Source: Acidobacteriota bacterium (GTDB taxonomy: Bacteria > Acidobacteriota > Terriglobia > Terriglobales > Acidobacteriaceae). Taken from it: a stretch of 33,316 nt of DNA. The notes below the pieces were generated by a model. The model saw only the letters and a list, made by a program, of their open reading frames with translations, did not search any database and was not told the origin of the DNA. Positions within the stretch are counted from its first letter, which is position 1. Every line of letters begins with the position of its first letter. This document shows, one piece after another, positions 19,055-26,324 of this stretch. The position numbers and the translations under genes were made by a program. The DNA lies in NCBI GenBank assembly GCA_028876395.1, contig JAGWRX010000072.1, forward strand, positions 1 through 33,316. Reading direction: 5' to 3'.

Positions 19055-19074
19055 TAAGTCATTAGTAAGTCAGC
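19055..19074 (+). repeat. Short octamer repeat after gnd
   Basis: TAAGTCAT (19055-19062) and AAGTCAGC (19067-19074) lie 5 bases past the gnd stop. AAGTCAGC is an exact unit of the array at 16852-16978 (as GCTGACTT on the other strand). Only about two units are present. Confidence 0.45.
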
Positions 19075-19144
19075 GGAATCCAGCCCTTGCGGCAGCAATA
19101 AGTCGCACGGGCCGGCGCAGAGCGGCAGGAGGCCGGAGTCAATT

Positions 19145-20701
19145 ATGGCGACAGTGCAAATGAAAGTACACCCGGAGGATCTCTCCCACGTTCCCCAGGC
19201 CCGAGAGCGGATTCCCGAGCCGGGGATCATGGTGATCTTTGGCGCATCGGGCGACCTGACCAAGCGCAAGCTCCTGCCCGCGCTCTTCCACCTGAAGCAG
19301 TCGGGCCTGCTGCCAGAGAGGTTTGCCATTGTTGGCGTGGCGCGCCGGCCGCTGGGCGATGAGTTCGCGGCGGACATGCGCGCGGGCATCGTGGAGTATG
19401 GGGGTGTGGAGGCGAACGACCCCAAGATAGACGAGTTCGCCAAACACATCAGCTACTACGCGCTCAGCTTTGACGACGCCTCTGCCTATGCAGGGCTCAA
19501 GGCCGAGCTGGAGCGCATCGCCCAGGAGAAATCCATCGGCGGCGACCGGCTGTTCTATCTGGCCACGGCGCCGGAATACTTTGCGCCGATCATCGAGAAC
19601 CTGGGCGCGCAGAACATGGCGCAGCCGGAGCAGGGACGCGTGGGCGTGGTGATTGAGAAACCGTTTGGCCACGATCTGGATTCCGCGCGCGAGCTGAATC
19701 ACCAGGTCAACGCCGTCTTCCACGAGAATCAGGTCTTCCGCATCGACCACTATCTGGGCAAGGAAACGGTGCAGAACATATTGGTGTTCCGTTTTGCCAA
19801 CGGCATCTTTGAGCCCATCTGGAACCGGAACTACATCGATCATGTGCAGATTACCGCGGCGGAGACGCTGGGCGTGGAAGGCCGCGGGCCATTCTATGAG
19901 AAGGCAGGCGCGCTGCGCGACGTGGTGCAGAACCACATGATGGAGCTGTTGAGTTTTGTGGCCATGGAGCCGCCGTCGAGCTTTGAGTCGGAGAGCGTGC
20001 GGCGCGAGAAGGTGAAGGCGTGGCGGGCCATTCCGCCGGTGCCGGTACACGATGCAGTCCGCGGGCAGTACGGCCCCGGCGTGGTGGAAGGGCAGAAGGT
20101 GATCGGCTACCGCGATGAAGAGCGCGTGAATCCCGAGTCCGGCACGGAGACCTTTGCCGCGGTGCGGCTGGAGATCGAGAACTGGCGCTGGGCCGGGGTT
20201 CCGTTTTACCTGCGCGCAGGCAAGCGGCTGAAGAAGCGGGCCACGGAGATCAGCATCCAGTTCAAACAGCCGCCGCTGCTCATCTTCAACCGCATGTTGT
20301 CGGGCGGGTTGTGCCAGGAGATTCAGCCGAACCTGCTCACCATTCGCATTCAGCCGGACGAGGGCATCGCGCTGCGCTTCGGCGCCAAGGTGCCCAGCAC
20401 GCCGGACATGAGCGTGTGCCCGGTGAACATGGACTTCGACTACGCCGCGGCGTTTGGCAAATCAAGCGCCAACGGCTACGAGCGCCTGCTGCTGGATGCG
20501 ATGCTCGGCGACCAGACGCTGTTTGCGCATCGCGATGGCGTGGAGACCACGTGGGCGCTCTATACGCCGATTCTTGAGGCATGGGCCACAAAGAATCCCG
20601 AGGTCTTTCCCAACTATTTTGCCGGAACGTGGGGACCGGACTGCGCAGACCGCCTGCTGGAGCGCAGCGGGCACGTGTGGCGCAACAACCTGGGGCGCTG
20701 A
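19145..20701 (+). CDS. zwf: Glucose-6-phosphate 1-dehydrogenase
   Basis: 518 residues, the usual length. The NADP-binding start is VIFGASGDLTKRKLLPAL (about 30-47). The substrate signature RIDHYLGKE (199-207) is intact with H202 and K206, and the catalytic base is H264 in LRDVVQNHMME. It oxidises glucose 6-phosphate to 6-phosphogluconolactone, the entry step of the oxidative pentose phosphate pathway, in the cytoplasm. AGGAGG upstream of the ATG supports the start. It is the last gene of the plus-strand series and is followed at 20744 by a strong terminator hairpin. 6-phosphogluconolactonase, often the next gene, is missing here and must lie elsewhere or be replaced by spontaneous hydrolysis. 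Confidence 0.97.
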   Translation: MATVQMKVHPEDLSHVPQARERIPEPGIMVIFGASGDLTKRKLLPALFHLKQSGLLPERFAIVGVARRPLGDEFAADMRAGIVEYGGVEANDPKIDEFAKHISYYALSFDDASAYAGLKAELERIAQEKSIGGDRLFYLATAPEYFAPIIENLGAQNMAQPEQGRVGVVIEKPFGHDLDSARELNHQVNAVFHENQVFRIDHYLGKETVQNILVFRFANGIFEPIWNRNYIDHVQITAAETLGVEGRGPFYEKAGALRDVVQNHMMELLSFVAMEPPSSFESESVRREKVKAWRAIPPVPVHDAVRGQYGPGVVEGQKVIGYRDEERVNPESGTETFAAVRLEIENWRWAGVPFYLRAGKRLKKRATEISIQFKQPPLLIFNRMLSGGLCQEIQPNLLTIRIQPDEGIALRFGAKVPSTPDMSVCPVNMDFDYAAAFGKSSANGYERLLLDAMLGDQTLFAHRDGVETTWALYTPILEAWATKNPEVFPNYFAGTWGPDCADRLLERSGHVWRNNLGR

Positions 20702-20743
20702 GGGAACACGAAGCGGGAGCCGCGGGGATGCGTGGCAAAAGAA

Positions 20744-20777
20744 GAGGGCCGGAACTCCTTGCGGAGTTCCGGCCCTC
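20744..20777. terminator. Bidirectional rho-independent terminator between zwf and lipoprotein gene
   Basis: A perfect 15-base-pair stem (GAGGGCCGGAACTCC, loop TTGC, then its complement) is followed by GGTTTTG on the plus strand and TTCTTTTG on the minus strand. It sits between two convergent genes, 42 bases past the zwf stop and 18 bases past the lipoprotein stop at 20796, so it can stop both. Confidence 0.9.
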
Positions 20778-20795
20778 GGTTTTGCTGCCTGCTGC

Positions 20796-22247
20796 TTATT
20801 GGCAGCCGGTCAGGTTGATGCTCGACGTCATCGCAACGCCGGCAGTGGTGTTGAACGGCCCGGGCAGCGCGAGCTGGATGGCTGCGCCGGAGCCCTGCGG
20901 GCTGTTGGAGCAGTTTGCCTGGCCGTCCACGTAGTAGGAAGCCAGCGATGTGGTGGAGCTTGCTGGCGTCAGCGTGGCGGAGCCGCTCGCGCTCCATGCG
21001 GCATAGAAGGCTCCGCTGGAGGTGACCGGCAGCGAGTAGTCTGCGCAGTCCGTGCCGGTGGTGCAGATGGGCGGATTCGCTGACGGCGCAGTGGTTGCAT
21101 TCGCTGTCTGCTCGAAGTTTGGCGCGGTCGAGGGCTGCAGCGGAATGGTATACGTCTTGCCATTCACCGTTTCCAGCGCGCTGAGCGTGACCACCTCAGA
21201 GATGGCCGCCGAGCTGCCTGCTGTGGATACCAGCCCCGTCAAGTTGGCGGCGGAGACGGTTGCCACGGTGGTGGCCGGAGGATTCAGGTTGATGTTGCCT
21301 GTGGTGCTGCCCACGCCCACGCCGGTGATGACCGTGGGTGCATAGAGCACGTTATTCGACTCGCCAACGACGACCACGTCATACGTTTGACCAGCCGTAA
21401 GCGGGCAGAAGACGAAGGTGCCATCGGCGGCGACTTGCTGGGATCCGCCAACCGGACGATCGATTCCGGCTGCATCCGGCTGCTCCAGCGTGACGTATGC
21501 GTTGCCGGCCAGAGGTTTGCCGGTGGAGGCATCGAGCACGGTTCCGTTGATGGAGGTGGAGGTTGCGCTGATCTCACCCGCGTGCAGAACGGGCTTCAGG
21601 ATGTAGCCGCCGTTGCCTGTCTGAACGATGGAGGCGCAGGTATTGAAGTCGATGTCGAGATCCTTGGTTTGGCCGGCGGCAATGGTGAATGCGCCGCCCG
21701 CGATCTGGCCGGAGGGAATCTTGATGCCGGTCTTGTCTTCGCTGGCCAGTTGCAGCGTGGTAGTGCCGCTGCTGGTGACCACGCAGTTGGCCGACCCGTT
21801 GGAGCAGTTGTTGTTGGCGATGGAAGCGCTGTTGTCAGCCAGGATCAGACGAATCTGCTGATAGCTGCCTGCCTGCAACTGCAGGTTGTCGCCCAGAGAA
21901 GCGAGGAAGCACTGATTGTTGGCCTGGGCCAGCAGGTCAACCTGGATGGGCTTGCTCGAAAGGGTGGGCGTGAGGTCAACCCAGCTGGTGTCGTTCGGGC
22001 CTGCCGACGAGCTTACGTTGGCCTGCACATCGGTGATGGTCACCCACACGTTCGAGAATGTGCCGTTGGGCGGTCCGCATGTCGCCGGGTCGCTGAGTTT
22101 TACGCTTACCGTGGCCATGCCGGAGCTCGCGACGCTGCCGCCGCTGCTGCATGCCACCACAATGCCTGTCACGGCCAGCAGACAAGCCAGCGCAAGTACT
22201 GGCTGCCAGACGCTGGCAAATTTACCCTTAAGGGTTTGATCCGTCAT
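20796..22247 (-). CDS. DUF4382 lipoprotein with carboxypeptidase-regulatory-like domain
   Basis: 483 residues. The N-terminal hydrophobic segment (about 16-32) ends in the lipobox VVAC with C33, so the protein is lipid-anchored and exported. Residues about 44-215 match the DUF4382 domain (TVSVKLSDPATCG, VWVTITDVQANV, LQLQAGSYQQIRLIL). Residues about 230-310 look like a carboxypeptidase regulatory-like beta-sandwich (INGTVLDASTGKPLAGNAYV, followed by ADGTFVFCPLTAGQTYDVVV). The final third is Ser/Thr/Ala-rich. Function is unknown; such proteins are surface or periplasmic binding or structural proteins. A GGAGG-like site precedes the ATG. It is convergent with zwf and shares its terminator. The 5' spacer is AT-rich with a long inverted repeat. 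Confidence 0.8.
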   Translation of the reverse strand: MTDQTLKGKFASVWQPVLALACLLAVTGIVVACSSGGSVASSGMATVSVKLSDPATCGPPNGTFSNVWVTITDVQANVSSSAGPNDTSWVDLTPTLSSKPIQVDLLAQANNQCFLASLGDNLQLQAGSYQQIRLILADNSASIANNNCSNGSANCVVTSSGTTTLQLASEDKTGIKIPSGQIAGGAFTIAAGQTKDLDIDFNTCASIVQTGNGGYILKPVLHAGEISATSTSINGTVLDASTGKPLAGNAYVTLEQPDAAGIDRPVGGSQQVAADGTFVFCPLTAGQTYDVVVVGESNNVLYAPTVITGVGVGSTTGNINLNPPATTVATVSAANLTGLVSTAGSSAAISEVVTLSALETVNGKTYTIPLQPSTAPNFEQTANATTAPSANPPICTTGTDCADYSLPVTSSGAFYAAWSASGSATLTPASSTTSLASYYVDGQANCSNSPQGSGAAIQLALPGPFNTTAGVAMTSSINLTGCQ

Positions 22248-22324
22248 GGTTGTTCCTCCGAATTTGGACTCCTCAGGCAGAGACGAAGAGCCAAGGCGCG
22301 ATAACTAAGAGACCCTTGCGTGGG

Positions 22325-22366
22325 AAATAAGTTGTCCCAACGCTTAACTTTTTTCACAACTTATTT
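22325..22366. repeat. 11-base inverted repeat in AT-rich spacer
   Basis: AAATAAGTTGT (22325-22335) and ACAACTTATTT (22356-22366) are perfect arms around a 20-base loop, upstream of the lipoprotein gene and past the RNase H stop, both on the minus strand. It could be a terminator-like hairpin for the RNase H gene or a regulator site for the lipoprotein gene. AGTGTAC recurs nearby at 22367, 22386 and 22445. Confidence 0.5.
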
Positions 22367-22391
22367 AGTGTACACATACAACTTAAGTGTA

Positions 22392-22994
22392 CTACTTACG
22401 AATGATCGTTACGAAAGTACCGTCAGGTAGCTCTCCATCCAGTAAGTGTACAACGCCTCCTTGTACAAATCCTTCCAGAGCCTGTTGGGCGGGTTTCGCG
22501 GATTCGCGGGCTGCCGGCTGCGAAGCCGCGTTGCCCATGCGCTTGTGCATACCATTGTCCATGGCCTCGTTGGCCAGGCGGTCGGCCTCCTGATTGCCGC
22601 CCCGCAGGGTATGACGCATTTCGAAGCGTTCCAGTTGTCCGGCGCGTCGTTTCGCTTCCTCCCACAGCGGGCGCAGGACGGGACTGGCCACCTTGTATTG
22701 GCCCTTCATTTGTTTGACCATCAGCTCGGAATCGGAAACCACGCGCAGGCGTTTGGCGCCGTGCTCGAGGGCCCAGGCCAGCACGGCCAGCAGGCCGGAG
22801 TATTCGGCGTAGTTGTTGGTCTGGCGGCCGAGGTATTCGCTGAGGCGCGCGACGACGCGGCCGTGGGGGTCCTCAATCACCGCGCCGTAGCCGGAAGGGC
22901 CGGGATTGCCGCGCGAGCCGCCGTCGCAGTGGGCGGTGTGCCATCCCTCGGCGGCGGCGGGGGGCTCGATTCCTGAAAAAAGTGATCCGCTCAT
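22392..22994 (-). CDS. RNase HI-family protein
   Basis: 200 residues from the ATG at 22994; the longer frame upstream lacks family features. The RNase H fold (about 18-145) has all four acidic catalytic residues: D24 (CDGGSRGNPGPSG), E64 (NNYAEYSGL), D88 (VSDSELMV) and D138 (GNQEADRLAN). It is the short archaeal/Bacillus-like type that cuts RNA in RNA-DNA hybrids. A ~55-residue C-terminal extension follows, ending in a probable beta hairpin (GGVVHLLDGELPDGTFVTII). On the minus strand GGTACACT sits only 8 bases before the ATG; if it is the -10 box, the message would be nearly leaderless. It is divergent from the sigma factor gene. Confidence 0.88.
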   Translation of the reverse strand: MSGSLFSGIEPPAAAEGWHTAHCDGGSRGNPGPSGYGAVIEDPHGRVVARLSEYLGRQTNNYAEYSGLLAVLAWALEHGAKRLRVVSDSELMVKQMKGQYKVASPVLRPLWEEAKRRAGQLERFEMRHTLRGGNQEADRLANEAMDNGMHKRMGNAASQPAARESAKPAQQALEGFVQGGVVHLLDGELPDGTFVTIIRK

Positions 22995-23192
22995 CGGTTT
23001 CCAGTGTACCCGGCGGCCCCGCGGGCAAGGGATGATACGCCCTGGGCCGCTCACCAAGCCGGTCTTTCCGCGTCTACCAAGGTGCGAACACGTCTTGTAC
23101 CGGAGCAGGGATTCGATGGCAATTGAAGCTGCGACCGACCCCATTTCCCCGGCCGTCGCGCCGGGCGCTTTGGCTTGGCTAACCGCGGGAAG

Positions 23193-23202
23193 GGTACAAT
23201 CC
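23193..23202 (+). promoter_or_regulatory. -10-like box GGTACAATCC upstream of sigma factor
   Basis: GGTACAATCC lies 27 bases before the chosen sigma factor ATG (23230) and is identical to boxes upstream of SOD and an aldo/keto reductase. If it is the promoter, the true start must lie downstream of it. Confidence 0.4.
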
Positions 23203-23229
23203 TCCCTAGGGATGGCTGCGACCAGGGCA

Positions 23230-23844
23230 ATGGACGGACCGAACCGCGAGCAGGAGCGCCTGCAGGCCCGCGCACCGGAGATGGAGCTGATTCGCCAGGC
23301 GCAAGCGGGCTCGCGCGCGGCGTTTGACGCACTGGTGCGTCAATACGAGCAGCAGGTCTTGCGGCTCGCTCTGCACCTGACGGGTTCAGAGCACGACGCG
23401 GAGGACATCTACCAGGAAGCCTTTCTGAAGGCCTTCCGGTATATCGGCAACTTCCGCTTCGAGTGCTCGTTTTATACCTGGATTTACCGGATTGTGACCA
23501 ATCTGTGTCTGGATCAGCTGCGGCGTCGCAAGACCCGCCGCGAGGACCAGTCAGTGCATGTGGACCACTCCGGCGACGAGATTGACCTGCTGTCTTCGGT
23601 CTCCGACAACCGGTCGTTTTCCAATCCCGATCGCGAGCTGGACCGCAAGATACTGGGGGAGAAGATTCAGGCCGCGCTGGGCAAGCTCACCCCGCGCGAG
23701 CGGATGGTTTTTGAACTGAAGCACTATCAGGGGCTCCGGCTGCGCACCATCGGAGAGATGTTGAACACCACGGAAGAAACCGCCAAGAATACGCTCTTCA
23801 GAGCGACCAAGAAGTTGAGAACACAACTGGCGGGATTGCGGTGA
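23230..23844 (+). CDS. ECF-type RNA polymerase sigma factor (RpoE-like)
   Basis: 204 residues from the ATG at 23230. Region 2 (about 28-100) includes DALVRQYEQQVLRLALHLTG and DIYQEAFLKAFRYIGNF followed by FYTWIYRIVTNLCLDQLRRR. Region 4 (about 140-200) includes LTPRERMVFELKHYQGLRLR and TIGEMLNTTEETAKNTLFRA. It directs RNA polymerase to a stress regulon and is probably held inactive by the anti-sigma factor encoded 82 bases downstream. Start choice is uncertain: 23230 sits well behind the GGTACAATCC box. An in-frame ATG at 23116 has a better ribosome binding site (AGGG, 5 bases) and would give 242 residues; 23212 is also possible. The linker between regions 2 and 4 is acidic (DHSGDEIDLLSSVSD). 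Confidence 0.9.
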   Translation: MDGPNREQERLQARAPEMELIRQAQAGSRAAFDALVRQYEQQVLRLALHLTGSEHDAEDIYQEAFLKAFRYIGNFRFECSFYTWIYRIVTNLCLDQLRRRKTRREDQSVHVDHSGDEIDLLSSVSDNRSFSNPDRELDRKILGEKIQAALGKLTPRERMVFELKHYQGLRLRTIGEMLNTTEETAKNTLFRATKKLRTQLAGLR

Positions 23845-23926
23845 TGCGTTCGGGCCTGCCCGCATGGGAGGCGGATTTTGCGAGCGTAAATCGTGCATTG
23901 CTTGAGGCTGGAAGGACGTAAAGGAT

Positions 23927-24925
23927 ATGAACTGCGAACTTGCACACGAGAGAATCGTGCTGGCGGCTTATGGGGAGCTGCCCGATGAACAGATCCATGA
24001 GCTGGAAAGGCATCTGACCATCTGCGCGGAATGCCGCGAAGAGAGGGAACAGTTGCAGGCGCTCAGGACACTGGCAGCCGCGCTTCCCGTAGCCGAGCCA
24101 CCCGCAAACCTGGTGGCGCGGTCCCGTCTTCGGCTTGAGGAAGCGCTGGACGCACTGCCGCCAAAGCGCTGGTATGAGCGCCTGAGCCAGCGTATTATGA
24201 ACAACTTTGCGAGCCTGCAGGCTGCCCCGGCGGCTGCGCTGCTGCTGCTGGTGGCGGGAGCCGGCGCGGGCAGCCTCGGCGGATATGAGTACGCGCAGGG
24301 CCGCGCGGCCCATGCGGCCCAGAAGGAGCAGACGGCCAGCGTGCAGACGCAGACTGCCCCGGCGCAATCGCAGGCAGCCGCGGTGCCGAGTCCGGCGGAA
24401 GTGGCCAGCATCTCGAGCATCGTGCAGCAGCCCAACAGCAATCTGGTGGAAGTGAGCTATGAGCAGGTGGTGCCGCAGCGCGTCCGCGGCTCGCTGGACG
24501 ACCCGGCCATCCGCCAGCTGCTGATGCTGGCTTCAGAGGATGCGGCCTCCGCCGGGGTGCGCGACGACTCCGTGGGGCTGCTGGCGTCAGAGTGCCGCAC
24601 GGGGCACAGTTGCCAGGCGGCGGGCATCCGCGACGCGCTGATGGTGGCGCTGCGCTATGACCGCAATGAGGGCGTGCGCGAGAAGGCGCTCAAGGGGCTT
24701 GAGCCTTACGTGGCTGAGGATATGCGCGTGCGCGACGCCGTGCTGGAGGCTCTCCTGAACGACAGCGATCCGCGCATCCGCACCGCGGCCATCAACATTC
24801 TGGAGCCGGTGGAAGCCGATACGAGCGTGCGCCAGGTGCTCTACTCGGTTGCCAATTCCGACCAGAATCCCCAGATTCGCAATGTATCCCGGCAGGTGCT
24901 GAGCCGCGTGCCACAGATTCAGTGA
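23927..24925 (+). CDS. Membrane anti-sigma factor (zinc-finger ZAS domain) with HEAT-like repeats
   Basis: 332 residues. The N-terminal domain (1-75) has C3 and the Hx3Cx2C motif H29, C33, C36 (HLTICAEC), the zinc-containing anti-sigma signature. A single membrane helix spans about 99-119 (APAAALLLLVAGAGAGSLGG). A low-complexity Gln/Ala linker (about 125-160) leads to a C-terminal helical region (about 180-330) with repeated units such as RDALMVALRYDRNEGVREKA, VRDAVLEALLNDSDPRIRTA and VRQVLYSVANSDQNPQIRNV, which look like HEAT repeats. The N-terminus should bind the sigma factor in the cytoplasm and the HEAT part should face the periplasm, where it could sense a partner. It is between the sigma gene (82 bases) and the PDZ gene (79 bases), all in one direction. 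Confidence 0.85.
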   Translation: MNCELAHERIVLAAYGELPDEQIHELERHLTICAECREEREQLQALRTLAAALPVAEPPANLVARSRLRLEEALDALPPKRWYERLSQRIMNNFASLQAAPAAALLLLVAGAGAGSLGGYEYAQGRAAHAAQKEQTASVQTQTAPAQSQAAAVPSPAEVASISSIVQQPNSNLVEVSYEQVVPQRVRGSLDDPAIRQLLMLASEDAASAGVRDDSVGLLASECRTGHSCQAAGIRDALMVALRYDRNEGVREKALKGLEPYVAEDMRVRDAVLEALLNDSDPRIRTAAINILEPVEADTSVRQVLYSVANSDQNPQIRNVSRQVLSRVPQIQ

Positions 24926-25004
24926 CGCTTCTTTAGCTTCAGGTCATCGCGCCGTCGCAACAGAGCGTGGACCGGGTAGATGGGAATCGCAGGAGAAACG
25001 CAGT

Positions 25005-26246
25005 ATGAAGTACCTTTCGAGGCCGTATCGCAGTTCGCTTTGGAGTCTTGGTGTTGCCGCGTTTCTGGGCGCGGGCATCGCAGTCGCGCCTCCGGGCGCG
25101 TCCGCGCAGGTGTCATCCCGGATTGAGCAAATCGTGAAGGAGCCAAGTCTGCTGCTGCACTCCGGATCGCAAGGTTACCTGGGCGTGCTGGTGGGCGACG
25201 TGGACGCGGAGTCGGCGCCCAGACTCAAGCTGAAGGAAGCGCGCGGCGTGGTCGTTACGCTCATTGATCACGATGCTCCCGCGGCGCAGGCCGGCATCCG
25301 GGTCAACGACGCGGTGCTGCAGTTGAACGGCAAGGCCGTGAATAACTCCGACCAGTTCAGCCGCATGATGCGCGAGATTCCCGCCGGACACACGGTGAGC
25401 CTGCTCATCAGCCGCGACGGCATCCAGCAGACCATCGGCGTGCAGCTGGCCGACCGCAAGAAGATGGAGCACGACGTCTGGAACAAGATCGACGGCGGTG
25501 GCGAGGAGTTCACCTCCGTGCCCAGCATGGGCTTGCTTTCCAGCGGCGGTGATGCGCCGCTGCCCGGCGGCTTCCACATGCCTTTCTTCGGCAGCAGCCT
25601 CAACGTGGGCGCGATGGTTGAGCCGCTGACCTCGCAGATGGCCGACTACCTGGGCGTGTCGAGCGGGCTCATGGTCAAGCAGGTGGCGCGCAAGAGCGCG
25701 GCCGACGCGGCGGGCTTTAGAGCCTTCGACGTAATTCTCAAGGTGGGCGCCGAGACGGTGAACACGCTGGCGGACTGGGACCGCGCGCTGCGCTCCAACC
25801 AGGGAAAGCCGGTGCAGGTGACGATTCTGCGCAACAAGAAGCAGGAGACGCTCACGCTGTATGTCGATTCAAAGCACCACCATGCGGAGCTGGAAGACCT
25901 GCTGCCGGACGGCGACTGCCCGACGCTTGCCGCGCTGTTGCCTGAGTTTGCGCAGGATCTTGCGCAGCAGTCCGCAGGCCTCGCTGACCAGATGGTTCAG
26001 CAGTCTGAAGGCCTGCGCCAGAGCCTTCAGGACCAGAACTTCCAGATTGACCAGAAACAGCTTGAGCAGATGCAGCAGCAGATCCAGCAGCAGATGCAGC
26101 GGCAGATGGACGAGTTCCGCAGGAACTTCAAGCCGGAAGACCTCAAGCCCAATTCAAAGCAGATGGAAGAATTCCGCAGGAAGATGGAGCAGTTCAGGCA
26201 GCAGATGCAGCAGTTGCAGACGCCGCGCTCCGGTCGACCGGTATAA
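25005..26246 (+). CDS. Exported protein with two PDZ domains and a Gln/Met-rich coiled coil
   Basis: 413 residues. A signal peptide (hydrophobic 12-28, cleavage near ASA-Q, 34/35) marks it as periplasmic. PDZ1 (about 55-150) shows GYLGVLVGDV and DAPAAQAGIRVNDAVLQLNG. PDZ2 (about 200-290) shows MADYLGVSSGLMVKQVARKS and AADAAGFRAFDVILKVG. They resemble the PDZ pair of DegP/HtrA, but no trypsin-like protease domain is present. The C-terminus (about 330-405) is a heptad-like, Gln/Met-rich coiled coil (LEQMQQQIQQQMQRQMDEF) encoded partly by a 12-base tandem repeat. AGGAG upstream supports the start. Third gene after sigma and anti-sigma genes; it might bind unfolded peptides or the anti-sigma HEAT domain and so tune the response. 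Confidence 0.85.
   Translation: MKYLSRPYRSSLWSLGVAAFLGAGIAVAPPGASAQVSSRIEQIVKEPSLLLHSGSQGYLGVLVGDVDAESAPRLKLKEARGVVVTLIDHDAPAAQAGIRVNDAVLQLNGKAVNNSDQFSRMMREIPAGHTVSLLISRDGIQQTIGVQLADRKKMEHDVWNKIDGGGEEFTSVPSMGLLSSGGDAPLPGGFHMPFFGSSLNVGAMVEPLTSQMADYLGVSSGLMVKQVARKSAADAAGFRAFDVILKVGAETVNTLADWDRALRSNQGKPVQVTILRNKKQETLTLYVDSKHHHAELEDLLPDGDCPTLAALLPEFAQDLAQQSAGLADQMVQQSEGLRQSLQDQNFQIDQKQLEQMQQQIQQQMQRQMDEFRRNFKPEDLKPNSKQMEEFRRKMEQFRQQMQQLQTPRSGRPV
26067..26114 (+). repeat. 12-base tandem repeat inside the PDZ gene
   Basis: Four in-frame units: CAGATGCAGCAG, CAGATCCAGCAG, CAGATGCAGCGG, CAGATGGACGAG. They encode Q-M/I-Q-Q-like blocks of the coiled coil. Related CAGATGCAGCAG recurs near 26200. Copy changes of 12 bases would keep the frame and lengthen or shorten the coiled coil. 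Confidence 0.75.
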
Positions 26247-26269
26247 ATAGCCGAAAGGCAGGCAGCACA

Positions 26270-26303
26270 AAGGGCGCCACCGGAGTACCCGGCAGGCGCC
26301 CTT
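26270..26303. terminator. Terminator hairpin between PDZ gene and cysteine synthase
   Basis: AAGGGCGCC (26270-26278) pairs with GGCGCCCTT (26295-26303), with an inner CCGG/CCGG stem in the loop. It is followed by CGTGTTT on the plus strand and TTGTG on the minus strand. It lies between convergent genes and can serve both, though the T-tails are short. Confidence 0.65.
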
Positions 26304-26324
26304 CGTGTTTGTCGCGCGCTCGCG

